Below are positions 33,004 through 41,084 of a DNA stretch of 49,444 nucleotides, one piece after another. The position numbers and the translations under genes were made by a program. The notes under the pieces are model-generated. The model searched no databases, was not told the origin of the DNA, and saw nothing but the letters and a program-made list of their open reading frames with translations. The stretch covers positions 1-49,444 of the forward strand of contig JAJFLE010000015.1 of assembly GCA_021772835.1 (NCBI GenBank), given 5' to 3'. Origin of the DNA: Mariprofundus sp. (GTDB lineage: Bacteria > Pseudomonadota > Zetaproteobacteria > Mariprofundales > Mariprofundaceae). Numbering within the stretch: the first letter of the stretch is position 1; every line of letters begins with the position of its first letter.

Positions 33004-33780
33004 TTAGATTCGAAATATACGACGACTATTATCTGTAGTCTGTGAGGCCAGTTCGCTGAGTGTTACGCCGCGCACTTCAGCTATGCATTCAGCCACCTGC
33101 CTTACATAAGCTGGTTCATTGCGTTTGCCACGATACGGCATCGGAGCCAGATACGGGGAATCGGTTTCTACCAGCAGCAGATCAGCGGGCACACGAGCTG
33201 CCACCTCACGCAGTTCTTCATTGCGTTTGAAAGTAACATTACCGGAAAATGAGATCGACATGCCCAGCTCAATCGCTGCGTTCGCAGTTGCCATGTCGGC
33301 TGAGAAGCAGTGCATAATGCCACCACATACTGCGATGTTCTCTTCGCGCAAAATGCGGATTGATGTTTCATCAGCATCACGATTATGCACAATCACCGGC
33401 TTGTTCAAGATTTTGGCAGCGCGGATATGAGTACGGAACCGAGCCTCCTGCACCTCCGCGTCTACGTGGTCACGGAAGAAATCCATGCCCGTTTCGCCGA
33501 TCGCCACACAGCGTGGATGATCAGCCAGTTCACAGAGTAGATCAATCGTCGGCTCGACCTCCACCTCATGGTTGGGGTGAACGCCTACACTAAACCAGAC
33601 ATTGTCACGTTTTTCAGCAAGTGCTCTCAAATTATCGATATGGCTAAAATCGACAGCTACCACGACACAGCCTTCAACACCCACTGCCGCCATGCGTTCA
33701 AATATGGCATCGCGATCATCCGAAAAATGTGGAAAATCAATGTGGCAGTGGCTGTCGAAGAGCCTGATCGTATCAGTCAT
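33004..33780 (-). CDS. TatD-family metal-dependent hydrolase
   Basis: A 258-residue TIM-barrel metalloenzyme (TatD/YcfH type), with DNase or D-aminoacyl-tRNA-related activities reported in the family. Metal motifs are FDSHCHIDF (8-16), GETGMDFF (about 94-101), VIVHNRDA (about 128-135), MHCFS (about 155-159) and ETDSPYLAP (about 205-213). All expected ligands are present. The start overlaps the cbbY-like stop by 8 bp, so the two genes are coupled. Confidence 0.9.
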   Translation of the reverse strand: MTDTIRLFDSHCHIDFPHFSDDRDAIFERMAAVGVEGCVVVAVDFSHIDNLRALAEKRDNVWFSVGVHPNHEVEVEPTIDLLCELADHPRCVAIGETGMDFFRDHVDAEVQEARFRTHIRAAKILNKPVIVHNRDADETSIRILREENIAVCGGIMHCFSADMATANAAIELGMSISFSGNVTFKRNEELREVAARVPADLLLVETDSPYLAPMPYRGKRNEPAYVRQVAECIAEVRGVTLSELASQTTDNSRRIFRI

Positions 33781-34528
33781 GCATGATCGCTTTGAGATGA
33801 CTCAATTTCACATGGTGCACATCAAGGGTGTGAGAATCCTGCAATACTTCGACGGCATCACTGTCAGGTTCACCTAGATCGGACACAACAAGATCTGCCC
33901 CGGTAAAGTCGTGGCTGCGGGTATAATCGTTCACGGTTACCACACACTTCAAACCTGCCGCATGAGCCGATTTCCAACCGTTTTCGGAATCCTCAAGGGC
34001 AATGGTATTCTCAGGGCTAACACCCAACTGCTCCATGGCATAAGTATAGATATCCGGTGCCGGTTTTTTGGCAGGCACGATATCACCTGCTGCCAGCACG
34101 GCAAAACGGTCGAACCACTCTTTGCCCAATGAATGCTCGATCAGGGCATCAAGTGCGGACGGCGTTGTAGTAGTAGATACACCAAGCGTAATACCTGCCG
34201 CATAAGCTTCTTCGAGCAGGCGTCGCACACCAGGGCGCAATGGGATGCGGCCTTCGGCAATCAGATTCTGGTAGTGCTCGGTTTTACGCGCATGCAGACC
34301 AGCAATCTCTTCGTACGGCATGTCGTGCATATCACCGCGCTCAATATCAAACTTGATACGTTCCTTGCCACCGGTTACGGCCAAAAGCTCGCCATAGGTC
34401 GGCACGTCCCATTCACGCGAATGGCCAGCTTCATCAAAAGCCATATTAAACGCTACACGGTGACCATCACGCTCGGTATCGGCCAGTGTGCCATCAACAT
34501 CCCACAGGATACATTTCAGTTCTGCCAT
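33773..34528 (-). CDS. cbbY: CbbY-type HAD phosphatase
   Basis: A 251-residue HAD hydrolase. The opening WDVDGTLADTERDGHRVAFNMAF (part; about 9-31) is characteristic of CbbY, which removes the RuBisCO inhibitor xylulose-1,5-bisphosphate. Motif II is VSTTTTPS, motif III KKPAPDIYTYA (about 152-162) and motif IV ALEDSENGWKSAHAAG. No cbb genes lie next to it. If the assignment is right it implies a Calvin-cycle organism. Another beta-phosphoglucomutase-like phosphatase is the alternative. It is divergent from clpS. Confidence 0.8.
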   Translation of the reverse strand: MAELKCILWDVDGTLADTERDGHRVAFNMAFDEAGHSREWDVPTYGELLAVTGGKERIKFDIERGDMHDMPYEEIAGLHARKTEHYQNLIAEGRIPLRPGVRRLLEEAYAAGITLGVSTTTTPSALDALIEHSLGKEWFDRFAVLAAGDIVPAKKPAPDIYTYAMEQLGVSPENTIALEDSENGWKSAHAAGLKCVVTVNDYTRSHDFTGADLVVSDLGEPDSDAVEVLQDSHTLDVHHVKLSHLKAIMHD

Positions 34529-34607
34529 GTGTTATCTCTCCTTGCTTCTCAAGTACCAAAGCAGCATATCTCTTGGAAGAATTTTCCAGCACGCTAATAT
34601 GGCTGCC

Positions 34608-34940
34608 ATGAGCAACATTCAAATGCCGGAAATAGTCCATAAGACTGATGTGGAAGCAGAGAAACCTCAACTACAACGTCCCCCTATGTATCATGTGGTT
34701 ATGTTAAACGATGACTATACTCCGATGGATTTTGTGATTGAGATCATGGTACGTTTTTTCCACAAATCGGAAGATACTGCCAACAAACTGATGCTGCAGA
34801 TCCATCATCAGGGCCGTGCCAGATGCGGTTTATTTGCTCGAGAGATCGCAGAAACGAAGATCAATCAGGTTGAAACAGCTAGTCGCACAAGTGGTCATCC
34901 GCTACGTTGTGTATTGGAACGAGAGAGCGGCGACCAATAG
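34608..34940 (+). CDS. clpS: ATP-dependent Clp protease adaptor ClpS
   Basis: ClpS delivers N-degron substrates to ClpAP. The 110-residue protein has the binding-pocket segment VVMLNDDYTPMDFVIEIM (about 33-50), HHQGRARCGLFAREIAETK (about 68-86) and the closing HPLRCVLE. A flexible 25-residue N-terminal tail precedes the core, as needed for ClpA remodelling. I use the second ATG at 34608; the ATG at 34599 would add three residues, and neither has a strong Shine-Dalgarno. clpA follows after 118 bp. Confidence 0.93.
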   Translation: MSNIQMPEIVHKTDVEAEKPQLQRPPMYHVVMLNDDYTPMDFVIEIMVRFFHKSEDTANKLMLQIHHQGRARCGLFAREIAETKINQVETASRTSGHPLRCVLERESGDQ

Positions 34941-35058
34941 CTCAGATATAAAAAACCTGAAGCATGGTGCAATGTTTCCACTTGAGTTACAGCATATTGG
35001 CACCGATATTGCCTTATATCAGCTATGAGCTATTGAATCGGTCAAAAGGATGTCAGCC

Positions 35059-37317
35059 ATGGGAATATTAAGTGAAGAGCTTGAAGAAACACTAAACGAT
35101 ACATTTCGTAATGCGCATCTGCGCAGGAATGAATTTGTCACCGTCGAACACCTGCTACTCGGGCTGCTGGATAATCCGAATGCACTCGGCGTACTGCTCG
35201 GCTGCCGCGCTGATATTGAAAAGCTACGACACGAGCTCTCATCTTTCATTCAGGAGAACATTGTTATTCTGCCGGAAGAGTTGGGAGAAACCACGGCCAG
35301 CATCGGTCTGCAGCGTGTCATTCAGCGTGCTGTCATGCATGTGCAAGCATCGGGCAAACGCGAAGTGAATGGTGCACATGTCTTGGTGGCTATTTTCTCC
35401 GAGAAAGACTCACATGCCGTACATTTCCTTAACCGTATGGGCATAACCCGCCTCGATATAGTCAGTTTCATGGCCCATGGTGCACTCAGTGATGAGTCCA
35501 GCCAGTCGGAGACTGGTGAAAACACTCCTGCCATCGAATCGAACAAATCCGAAGGCAGCCCATCGCCTCTGAAACGTTACTGCATCGATTTAAGCCAGCG
35601 CGCCCGCGATGGAAAAATAGACCCGCTGATCGGCCGTACCGAGGAGTTGGGGCGTTGCGTTCAGATTCTCTGCAGACGACGTAAAAACAATCCACTGTTG
35701 GTGGGAGAAGCCGGAGTCGGCAAAACCGCCATCGCCGAAGGACTGGCGCTGAGAATCGAAGCCGGTGAGACCTCAGATGTAATTCGAAATGCCACCATCT
35801 ACTCGTTGGATATGGGCGCATTGCTTGCTGGTACCAAATACCGTGGTGATTTCGAGGAACGCCTGAAAGCGGTATTGCATGCGCTTGAGCAAGAAGAACA
35901 TGCCATCCTGTTCATAGATGAAATTCACACCATTATCGGTGCCGGTGCGGCGAGCGGCGGCACCATGGATGCATCGAACCTGCTCAAGCCAGCATTGGCC
36001 AACGGTGAGCTGCGCTGCATTGGCGCAACCACCTACCAGGAGTTCCGCAATCTGTTTGAAAAAGATCGAGCCCTTGCCCGCCGCTTCCAGAAAGTGGATA
36101 TCCCTGAACCTAGCGTGGAAGAGACCATCGAAATACTTAAAGGCTTGAAAGCAAAGCTGGAAGAACATCATAGCGTTCGTTACAGCCTGGCCTGCATCGA
36201 ACAGGCGGCCAAGCTTGCCAAACGTTATTTAAGCGAGCGTCACCTGCCCGACTCCGCCATCGATGTACTCGATGAGGTCGGAGCCGCCATGCGTGTACGC
36301 CCTGAAGACAAACGGCGTAAACAGATCAATGTGCACGACATCGAAAGCATGATTGCTACAATTGCCCGTATTCCGCATCAACAGGTCAATGCATCGGACA
36401 AGAAACGTCTGTCACATCTGGACCGCGACTTAAAACTGTCCGTATTTGGTCAAAACAAAGCCATCGATCAGCTGGCTTCCAGCATCAAGCTCTCGCGTGC
36501 GGGTCTTGCTCATCCGGAAAAACCGATCGGCTCGTTCCTGTTCACAGGCCCTACCGGTGTCGGTAAAACCGAAGTAGCGCGTCAGCTGGCCCGCATTATG
36601 GGTGTAGAGCTGATCCGCTTCGACATGTCCGAATATATGGAATCACACACTGTTTCACGGCTGATCGGGGCCCCTCCGGGTTATGTCGGATTCGATCAGG
36701 GCGGCCTGCTCACCGAAGCGATCAATAAAAACCCACATGCGGTGTTATTGCTTGATGAGATCGAAAAAGCGCACCCGGATCTGTTTAACCTGCTGCTGCA
36801 GGTGATGGATCACGGCACATTGACCGACAACAATGGCCGCAAGGCAGACTTCCGTCATGTTGTGATGATTATGACCAGCAATGCCGGTGCATTTGAAATG
36901 CAGAAGAACAGCGTTGGATTTAACCCTCAACCCCGCCATGGTGATGATAGTGAGGCGGTCAAGCGCATCTTCACACCGGAATTTCGTAATCGGCTGGATT
37001 CCAGTATTGGCTTTGCCCCACTCTCTGAAGAGGTCACTCTGCATGTAGTCGACAAACTGCTGATTGAACTCGAAGCCCAGCTGCTGGATAAAAAGGTTGA
37101 GCTTGATGTCAGTGATGACGCCAAACGCTGGCTGGCCAAAAATGGTTATGATCCGCAAATGGGAGCACGACCTATGGCGCGTTTGATTCAGGAGCATATC
37201 AAGAAAGCACTGGCAGACGCCATCCTCTTTGGTGACCTGCAGAAAGGCGGCATCGCACAGATTGAATGCGAAAATGACAAACTGGTTGTGCGCCAGCCAC
37301 AAGCCGAGGCTGCATGA
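35059..37317 (+). CDS. clpA: ATP-dependent Clp protease ATP-binding subunit ClpA
   Basis: ClpA unfolds proteins for ClpP. The 752-residue protein has an N-domain (1-150), AAA+ D1 with Walker A GEAGVGKT (about 218-225) and Walker B AILFIDEIHT, then D2 with GPTGVGKTE (about 495-503) and LLLDEIEKAHPD. The ClpP-docking loop appears as SVGF. The C-terminal subdomain carries GARPMARLIQEHIKK. I start at 35059 because AAGGA is 8 bp upstream; an ATG at 35050 overlaps that site and would add three residues. The trmO ATG overlaps its stop. No M-domain is present, so it is not ClpB. Confidence 0.95.
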   Translation: MGILSEELEETLNDTFRNAHLRRNEFVTVEHLLLGLLDNPNALGVLLGCRADIEKLRHELSSFIQENIVILPEELGETTASIGLQRVIQRAVMHVQASGKREVNGAHVLVAIFSEKDSHAVHFLNRMGITRLDIVSFMAHGALSDESSQSETGENTPAIESNKSEGSPSPLKRYCIDLSQRARDGKIDPLIGRTEELGRCVQILCRRRKNNPLLVGEAGVGKTAIAEGLALRIEAGETSDVIRNATIYSLDMGALLAGTKYRGDFEERLKAVLHALEQEEHAILFIDEIHTIIGAGAASGGTMDASNLLKPALANGELRCIGATTYQEFRNLFEKDRALARRFQKVDIPEPSVEETIEILKGLKAKLEEHHSVRYSLACIEQAAKLAKRYLSERHLPDSAIDVLDEVGAAMRVRPEDKRRKQINVHDIESMIATIARIPHQQVNASDKKRLSHLDRDLKLSVFGQNKAIDQLASSIKLSRAGLAHPEKPIGSFLFTGPTGVGKTEVARQLARIMGVELIRFDMSEYMESHTVSRLIGAPPGYVGFDQGGLLTEAINKNPHAVLLLDEIEKAHPDLFNLLLQVMDHGTLTDNNGRKADFRHVVMIMTSNAGAFEMQKNSVGFNPQPRHGDDSEAVKRIFTPEFRNRLDSSIGFAPLSEEVTLHVVDKLLIELEAQLLDKKVELDVSDDAKRWLAKNGYDPQMGARPMARLIQEHIKKALADAILFGDLQKGGIAQIECENDKLVVRQPQAEAA

Positions 37318-37907
37318 GTGAAGACGAAACAGCGGCCCCGTACCGGTGGGGCCGCAAGCCTTCAAAAAACATAGCCCCTAAAAATTACACTGCCGACTTC
37401 GCACACGATAAAAATGCTGTCATTGAAATTGCCATGACACCGATTGGTGTGGTGCACAGCAGCTACCGCGAACGCTTTGCCGTGCCTCGCCAACCATCAC
37501 TAGATGATGCACAGGCTGCGACTATTAAACTTAATGCCGGATTGAATTTAGAGCAGGCTGTGAAGGATCTCGATGGCTTTTCTCATATCTGGGTTATCTA
37601 CTGGATGCATCTGAATCAGGGCTGGAATCCGACGGTCACACCACCGCGCGGCCCGAAGGTAAAACGTGGTCTGTTTGCCACTCGTGCCCCTCATCGCCCC
37701 AACAGCATTGGACTCTCTGCAGTTCGCCTGACTGGAGTCGAAGGCCGTATCCTGCATATCAAAGGGCATGACATGCTTGATGGCACGCCTGTACTCGACA
37801 TCAAACCGTATATTCCTTATGCCGATGCATTTCCCGAAGCAAAAAGCGGCTGGGTAGAAGAAACAGGTGTGGCTGAACTTGGCATATCTATCAACACAGG
37901 CAGCTAA
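37314..37907 (+). CDS. trmO: tRNA (N6-threonylcarbamoyladenosine37) methyltransferase TrmO (TsaA/YaeB)
   Basis: TrmO methylates t6A37 in tRNA using S-adenosylmethionine. The 197-residue protein has the domain start MTPIGVVHSSYRERFAVPRQP (part; about 41-60), DGFSHIWVIYWMH, the signature KVKRGLFATRAPHRPNSIGLS (part; about 116-136) and DGTPVLDIKPYIPYAD. There is a 40-residue N-terminal extension absent from the core fold, basic in its first half. It overlaps clpA by ATGA, so the two are translationally coupled. E. coli YaeB is somewhat longer at the C-terminus. Confidence 0.92.
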   Translation: MSEDETAAPYRWGRKPSKNIAPKNYTADFAHDKNAVIEIAMTPIGVVHSSYRERFAVPRQPSLDDAQAATIKLNAGLNLEQAVKDLDGFSHIWVIYWMHLNQGWNPTVTPPRGPKVKRGLFATRAPHRPNSIGLSAVRLTGVEGRILHIKGHDMLDGTPVLDIKPYIPYADAFPEAKSGWVEETGVAELGISINTGS

Positions 37908-37965
37908 AACTTCTGAAAAGAACAGCTTTATTGAGTCAAGCCACAGTGAACTATTGCATGTTTAC

Positions 37966-37991
37966 ATATCAAACATATATGGTTTAGATAT
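37966..37991. promoter_or_regulatory. Imperfect palindrome before the first SPOR gene
   Basis: ATATCAAAC and GTTTAGATAT flank an ATATATG centre and pair except for one extra base. It lies about 45 bp upstream of the SPOR-protein start in an AT-rich stretch. It could be an operator or promoter region; the evidence is only symmetry and position. Confidence 0.3.
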
Positions 37992-38033
37992 CAGTCAAAA
38001 GGCCTGCTTGGCCTACACTCAGGAGCTCAATCT

Positions 38034-39065
38034 ATGACCGGTCACCATTCAGACGATAAAGACTACAACCTGAACCATTTTGATTTCACTCCTGAAGAGC
38101 CAGAGCATCACAAACCACTTCAGATAGATGACTCGTTTGACAATGAACACCACTCTGAAGATCGCCACGAGCCACTCGTCACAGGTGAACCACTTGTCAA
38201 TGATGATCCTGCTTTAGGTCTGCCAGAAACAGATAAGATCGAATCGGCTGACAACCTGGACAATATCACGGCTCCTTTGATCCCTCCGTTGGGATCGGAT
38301 TTTTCCTCTTCAAAGCAGCAGAATTCTCGTGTTGGAACCAGTATGGCGACTGCCTTTGCTGTTGTGGCCATGCTTATCGCGGCCGGTGCCGTGTGGCTAA
38401 ACTTCGATCCATCCGATGAAGCCAAACCGGCTGGTACAGATAACCAACCCGCATCAGGATATAACACCATCATCAATGATGAAATTCTCAAGTTGCGCGA
38501 GCGTATGGCCATCGTTGAACTGGAAAAAGACGGACTTAATCAGAAAATTGACCAGCAGAATCAGGTATTGCTGGAAATGCAGCAACACAACCGGACAACT
38601 GCTGCTCAGGTTGAAGCTTTAAAAGCAGAGCTCGGTCAGGTAACCAAAAAACTGTCCCATCAGACAACGATGCAAGCATCAACCCAAGCAGGCATCAAAC
38701 CCGGAGCTGAAAAAGCCGTAAGCAAAGTCGCCCCTGCTCCGCTGAAGAAAGTAGCTGCAAAAAAAAGCACACAGTATGAACTCCCTGGGCCACTGGAATC
38801 ACTGCCGGCAAGTGAGATGCATGGCAGTGGTGGAGACTGGGTCGTCAACATTGCATCGTTATATTCTCAAGATGCTGCCAACAAGGAGTTGACACGATTA
38901 CGCAAGATCGGTCTTGATGCCGAAGTGGCTGAATCTGTAGTGAAAGGCAAGCCAATTTACCGCATTCGGGTCGCCGGATTTACTAGCCGTGCAGAAGCAC
39001 AGCTGCAAAAAGAGCAGCTGGCCAGCAAGCATGGCATCAAAGATGCTTGGGTACACAAACCTTAG
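38034..39065 (+). CDS. SPOR-domain membrane protein 1
   Basis: A 343-residue bitopic protein. The N-terminal cytoplasmic part (1-102) is acidic. A single membrane segment (about 104-123, SMATAFAVVAMLIAAGAVWL) is followed by a periplasmic coiled coil (about 150-205, LRERMAIVELEKDGLNQKID part). A Lys/Pro/Ala linker leads to a C-terminal SPOR domain (about 270-342, WVVNIASLYSQDAANKELTRL part) of the kind that binds denuded septal peptidoglycan. The start is supported by AGGAG. The architecture fits a cell-division or envelope protein of the DamX/FtsN type. It is immediately upstream of a second, larger SPOR protein of the same layout. Confidence 0.85.
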   Translation: MTGHHSDDKDYNLNHFDFTPEEPEHHKPLQIDDSFDNEHHSEDRHEPLVTGEPLVNDDPALGLPETDKIESADNLDNITAPLIPPLGSDFSSSKQQNSRVGTSMATAFAVVAMLIAAGAVWLNFDPSDEAKPAGTDNQPASGYNTIINDEILKLRERMAIVELEKDGLNQKIDQQNQVLLEMQQHNRTTAAQVEALKAELGQVTKKLSHQTTMQASTQAGIKPGAEKAVSKVAPAPLKKVAAKKSTQYELPGPLESLPASEMHGSGGDWVVNIASLYSQDAANKELTRLRKIGLDAEVAESVVKGKPIYRIRVAGFTSRAEAQLQKEQLASKHGIKDAWVHKP

Positions 39066-39134
39066 AGAGATTTTGACACTGGCTTCCTGCCAATAATCAG
39101 CATCTCCTACAGGGAGAGTGATGCGGGAGGTCAG

Positions 39135-41051
39135 ATGAGCGATCAGAAGGATGAGTTTGATGAGGTGTTATCTGCGGATGATCTGGATGACCTCGACATG
39201 CTGCTTGATGAATTGGATGCATCCGAAATCCAGAGTTCTGAACCCGATCTCCCTGATGATCCTGGTGACAAGCCTGTCGAAAATGACGTTGATATTTTTG
39301 ACGCACTCGATGAGCTGACACTTGATGATTTTATTGACGAGTCAGATGAGAAGAAAGCCGACTCTACTCCTCCTCATCAAGAGACAGACAGTGAAGTAAG
39401 TCAACAGGATAAGGTTATTGAATCCGTTAAGGCCGATGAGGCCGATGAGGGTGCAGAGCAAACAATCTCTCATGGTGCCGTTGAATCCGGTCAGAAGTCA
39501 GAGTCAGACATTGCAGATCATGATACCACAGATGCATCCGAAAATGGAAATACAGCAATATCCATAAATACAAGTGAAAATGAATCCGATGTTACCACAG
39601 CGCCGGTAGCGACAACTCTGGCACCAAAAGAAAAAGCCGATGCTATCGAAAGTGCATCTATCGCTGCCGATGCAGCTACTGCCGCCGCCGATGCAGCCGC
39701 TGCCGCTGCCGATACAGCCACTGTTGCTGCCGATGCAGCTACTACCGCCGCCGCTGCCGCTACCGCTGCTGCTGCTACAGCCACTGCCGCCGCCGATGCA
39801 GCTACTGCCGCTTCGGTTATTGATGCCGAAGTCGATGCCGCCGCTACCGCTACCGCACCCGTTGCTGATGCTGATGACGCTACTGCAAATAATGCAGATG
39901 AACGCACCATCGAAGCCCTAGAGCAGGAATCTCAAGTTGTGCAGGACACAGGTACTTCAGAGCACCATCAAACGCCATATAAAGATGATGATGATGAAGA
40001 TGCATTGAGTAAACTCTTTGGTGATAGACCAAGTTATGAAACCTCAGATGAGGAGCAGGAAGAGTTGCCGGTTCGGGATAGTCTGTCGGGCATGCCTGAT
40101 GAACCTGAAGTTATCGAAATCGATGAACTTACTGATCTGCCATTGCATGAAATAGATGTAAATCCTGACAACACCATGGAAAGTGATACTGTCACATTAG
40201 AAAAAGACATTGAAAATCTACTCGAGTCCAACCCTAAACCTAGCGAAGAAATTAGTGCCCCAAGCAAAGATCCAGCGGAAAAGGAAACCAACATGCCGAA
40301 CAAAACCCAGCCATCTGAAACAGCGGGAAGTGCTGCAAGCAAGCTAGGAATTAATCTCAATATGGCCAATAGCATCACCATGAGTCTTGGACTGATTGCA
40401 GTGCTGATTGCTGCCCTGGCATCGTGGTTTGCTCTGGATGCATCCCAACAGATTGACAGCCTTAAAGCAGAACCTCCAAAAATGCAGCAAAAAATCGATC
40501 AGGTGCAAGAGCAGTTGGAACTCATGCAGCAACAGGTCAACGGTTTGACCGCAGTTGTTGCCAATAAATCCACTGAGAACTGGCAAAAATCTGACACTGA
40601 TAGCTCCCCATCTGCAGATGGAGATACTCCACCGGCACTCACAACTCCGGTTAAGGCAGAACAACAGGACTCGCCTGCAAAAGACGCAACAGTCACGGCC
40701 ATCAAAGAGCCTCTCAACGCCACCAAACAAAAATCTGTTCAGGTCAAAAAATCGCTCGCAGCTAAAACCACGCCACAGCAATTCAGTTCACCATTCGAGG
40801 TTGCCGTTGGTTCGGTAAAAGGATGGGCTGTAAATATGATGTCTTATGAGACAGCGGGTGCGGCTGAACAGGAAGTCCGGCGTTTGCGGGCCAAGGATGT
40901 GAAAGCAGAGTTTGTGCAAGTACCTTTGAAAGGAAAAATCTGGTTTAGAGTTCGCGTTTCCGGTTTTCACACTGAGCGGGAAGCAGTGGCATATGAGAAA
41001 TACATGACTGAGTTTCAAGCTATCGATGTCTGGCATCACAAGTTGAAATAA
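39135..41051 (+). CDS. SPOR-domain membrane protein 2 with Ala-rich repeat
   Basis: A 638-residue bitopic protein, second of a tandem pair. The long acidic N-terminal part (1-410) contains an Ala-rich low-complexity run of ADAA/ATAA units at about 174-250, and many Asp/Glu clusters. A membrane segment lies near 420-438 (GLIAVLIAALASWFAL) with a coiled coil (450-485) after it. A SPOR domain ends the protein (about 560-636, WAVNMMSYETAGAAEQEVRRL part). The ribosome-binding site GGGAGG is strong. The final KGKIWFRVRVSGFHTEREA block mirrors the first SPOR protein (KGKPIYRIRVAGFTSRAEA), so the two are paralogues from a duplication. A role at the septum or envelope is inferred. Confidence 0.82.
   Translation: MSDQKDEFDEVLSADDLDDLDMLLDELDASEIQSSEPDLPDDPGDKPVENDVDIFDALDELTLDDFIDESDEKKADSTPPHQETDSEVSQQDKVIESVKADEADEGAEQTISHGAVESGQKSESDIADHDTTDASENGNTAISINTSENESDVTTAPVATTLAPKEKADAIESASIAADAATAAADAAAAAADTATVAADAATTAAAAATAAAATATAAADAATAASVIDAEVDAAATATAPVADADDATANNADERTIEALEQESQVVQDTGTSEHHQTPYKDDDDEDALSKLFGDRPSYETSDEEQEELPVRDSLSGMPDEPEVIEIDELTDLPLHEIDVNPDNTMESDTVTLEKDIENLLESNPKPSEEISAPSKDPAEKETNMPNKTQPSETAGSAASKLGINLNMANSITMSLGLIAVLIAALASWFALDASQQIDSLKAEPPKMQQKIDQVQEQLELMQQQVNGLTAVVANKSTENWQKSDTDSSPSADGDTPPALTTPVKAEQQDSPAKDATVTAIKEPLNATKQKSVQVKKSLAAKTTPQQFSSPFEVAVGSVKGWAVNMMSYETAGAAEQEVRRLRAKDVKAEFVQVPLKGKIWFRVRVSGFHTEREAVAYEKYMTEFQAIDVWHHKLK
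39655..39885 (+). repeat. Low-complexity GCCGATGCAGCTACT-type repeat in the SPOR gene
   Basis: Imperfect, interspersed 9-15 bp units of GCC/GCT/GAT/ACT codons encode the Ala-rich stretch of SPOR protein 2. Copies such as GCCGATGCAGCTACTGCCGC recur several times with codon-level drift. It is prone to length change by slippage or recombination. Confidence 0.8.
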
Positions 41052-41084
41052 CTGCGAGAAACAAGCAACGGGGAAGCATAGCTT

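Noticed and set aside
39518-39910. 130-codon minus-strand Ala/Ser-rich frame
   Set aside because: It is the mirror of the Ala-rich repeat in SPOR protein 2; low complexity alone keeps the frame open.
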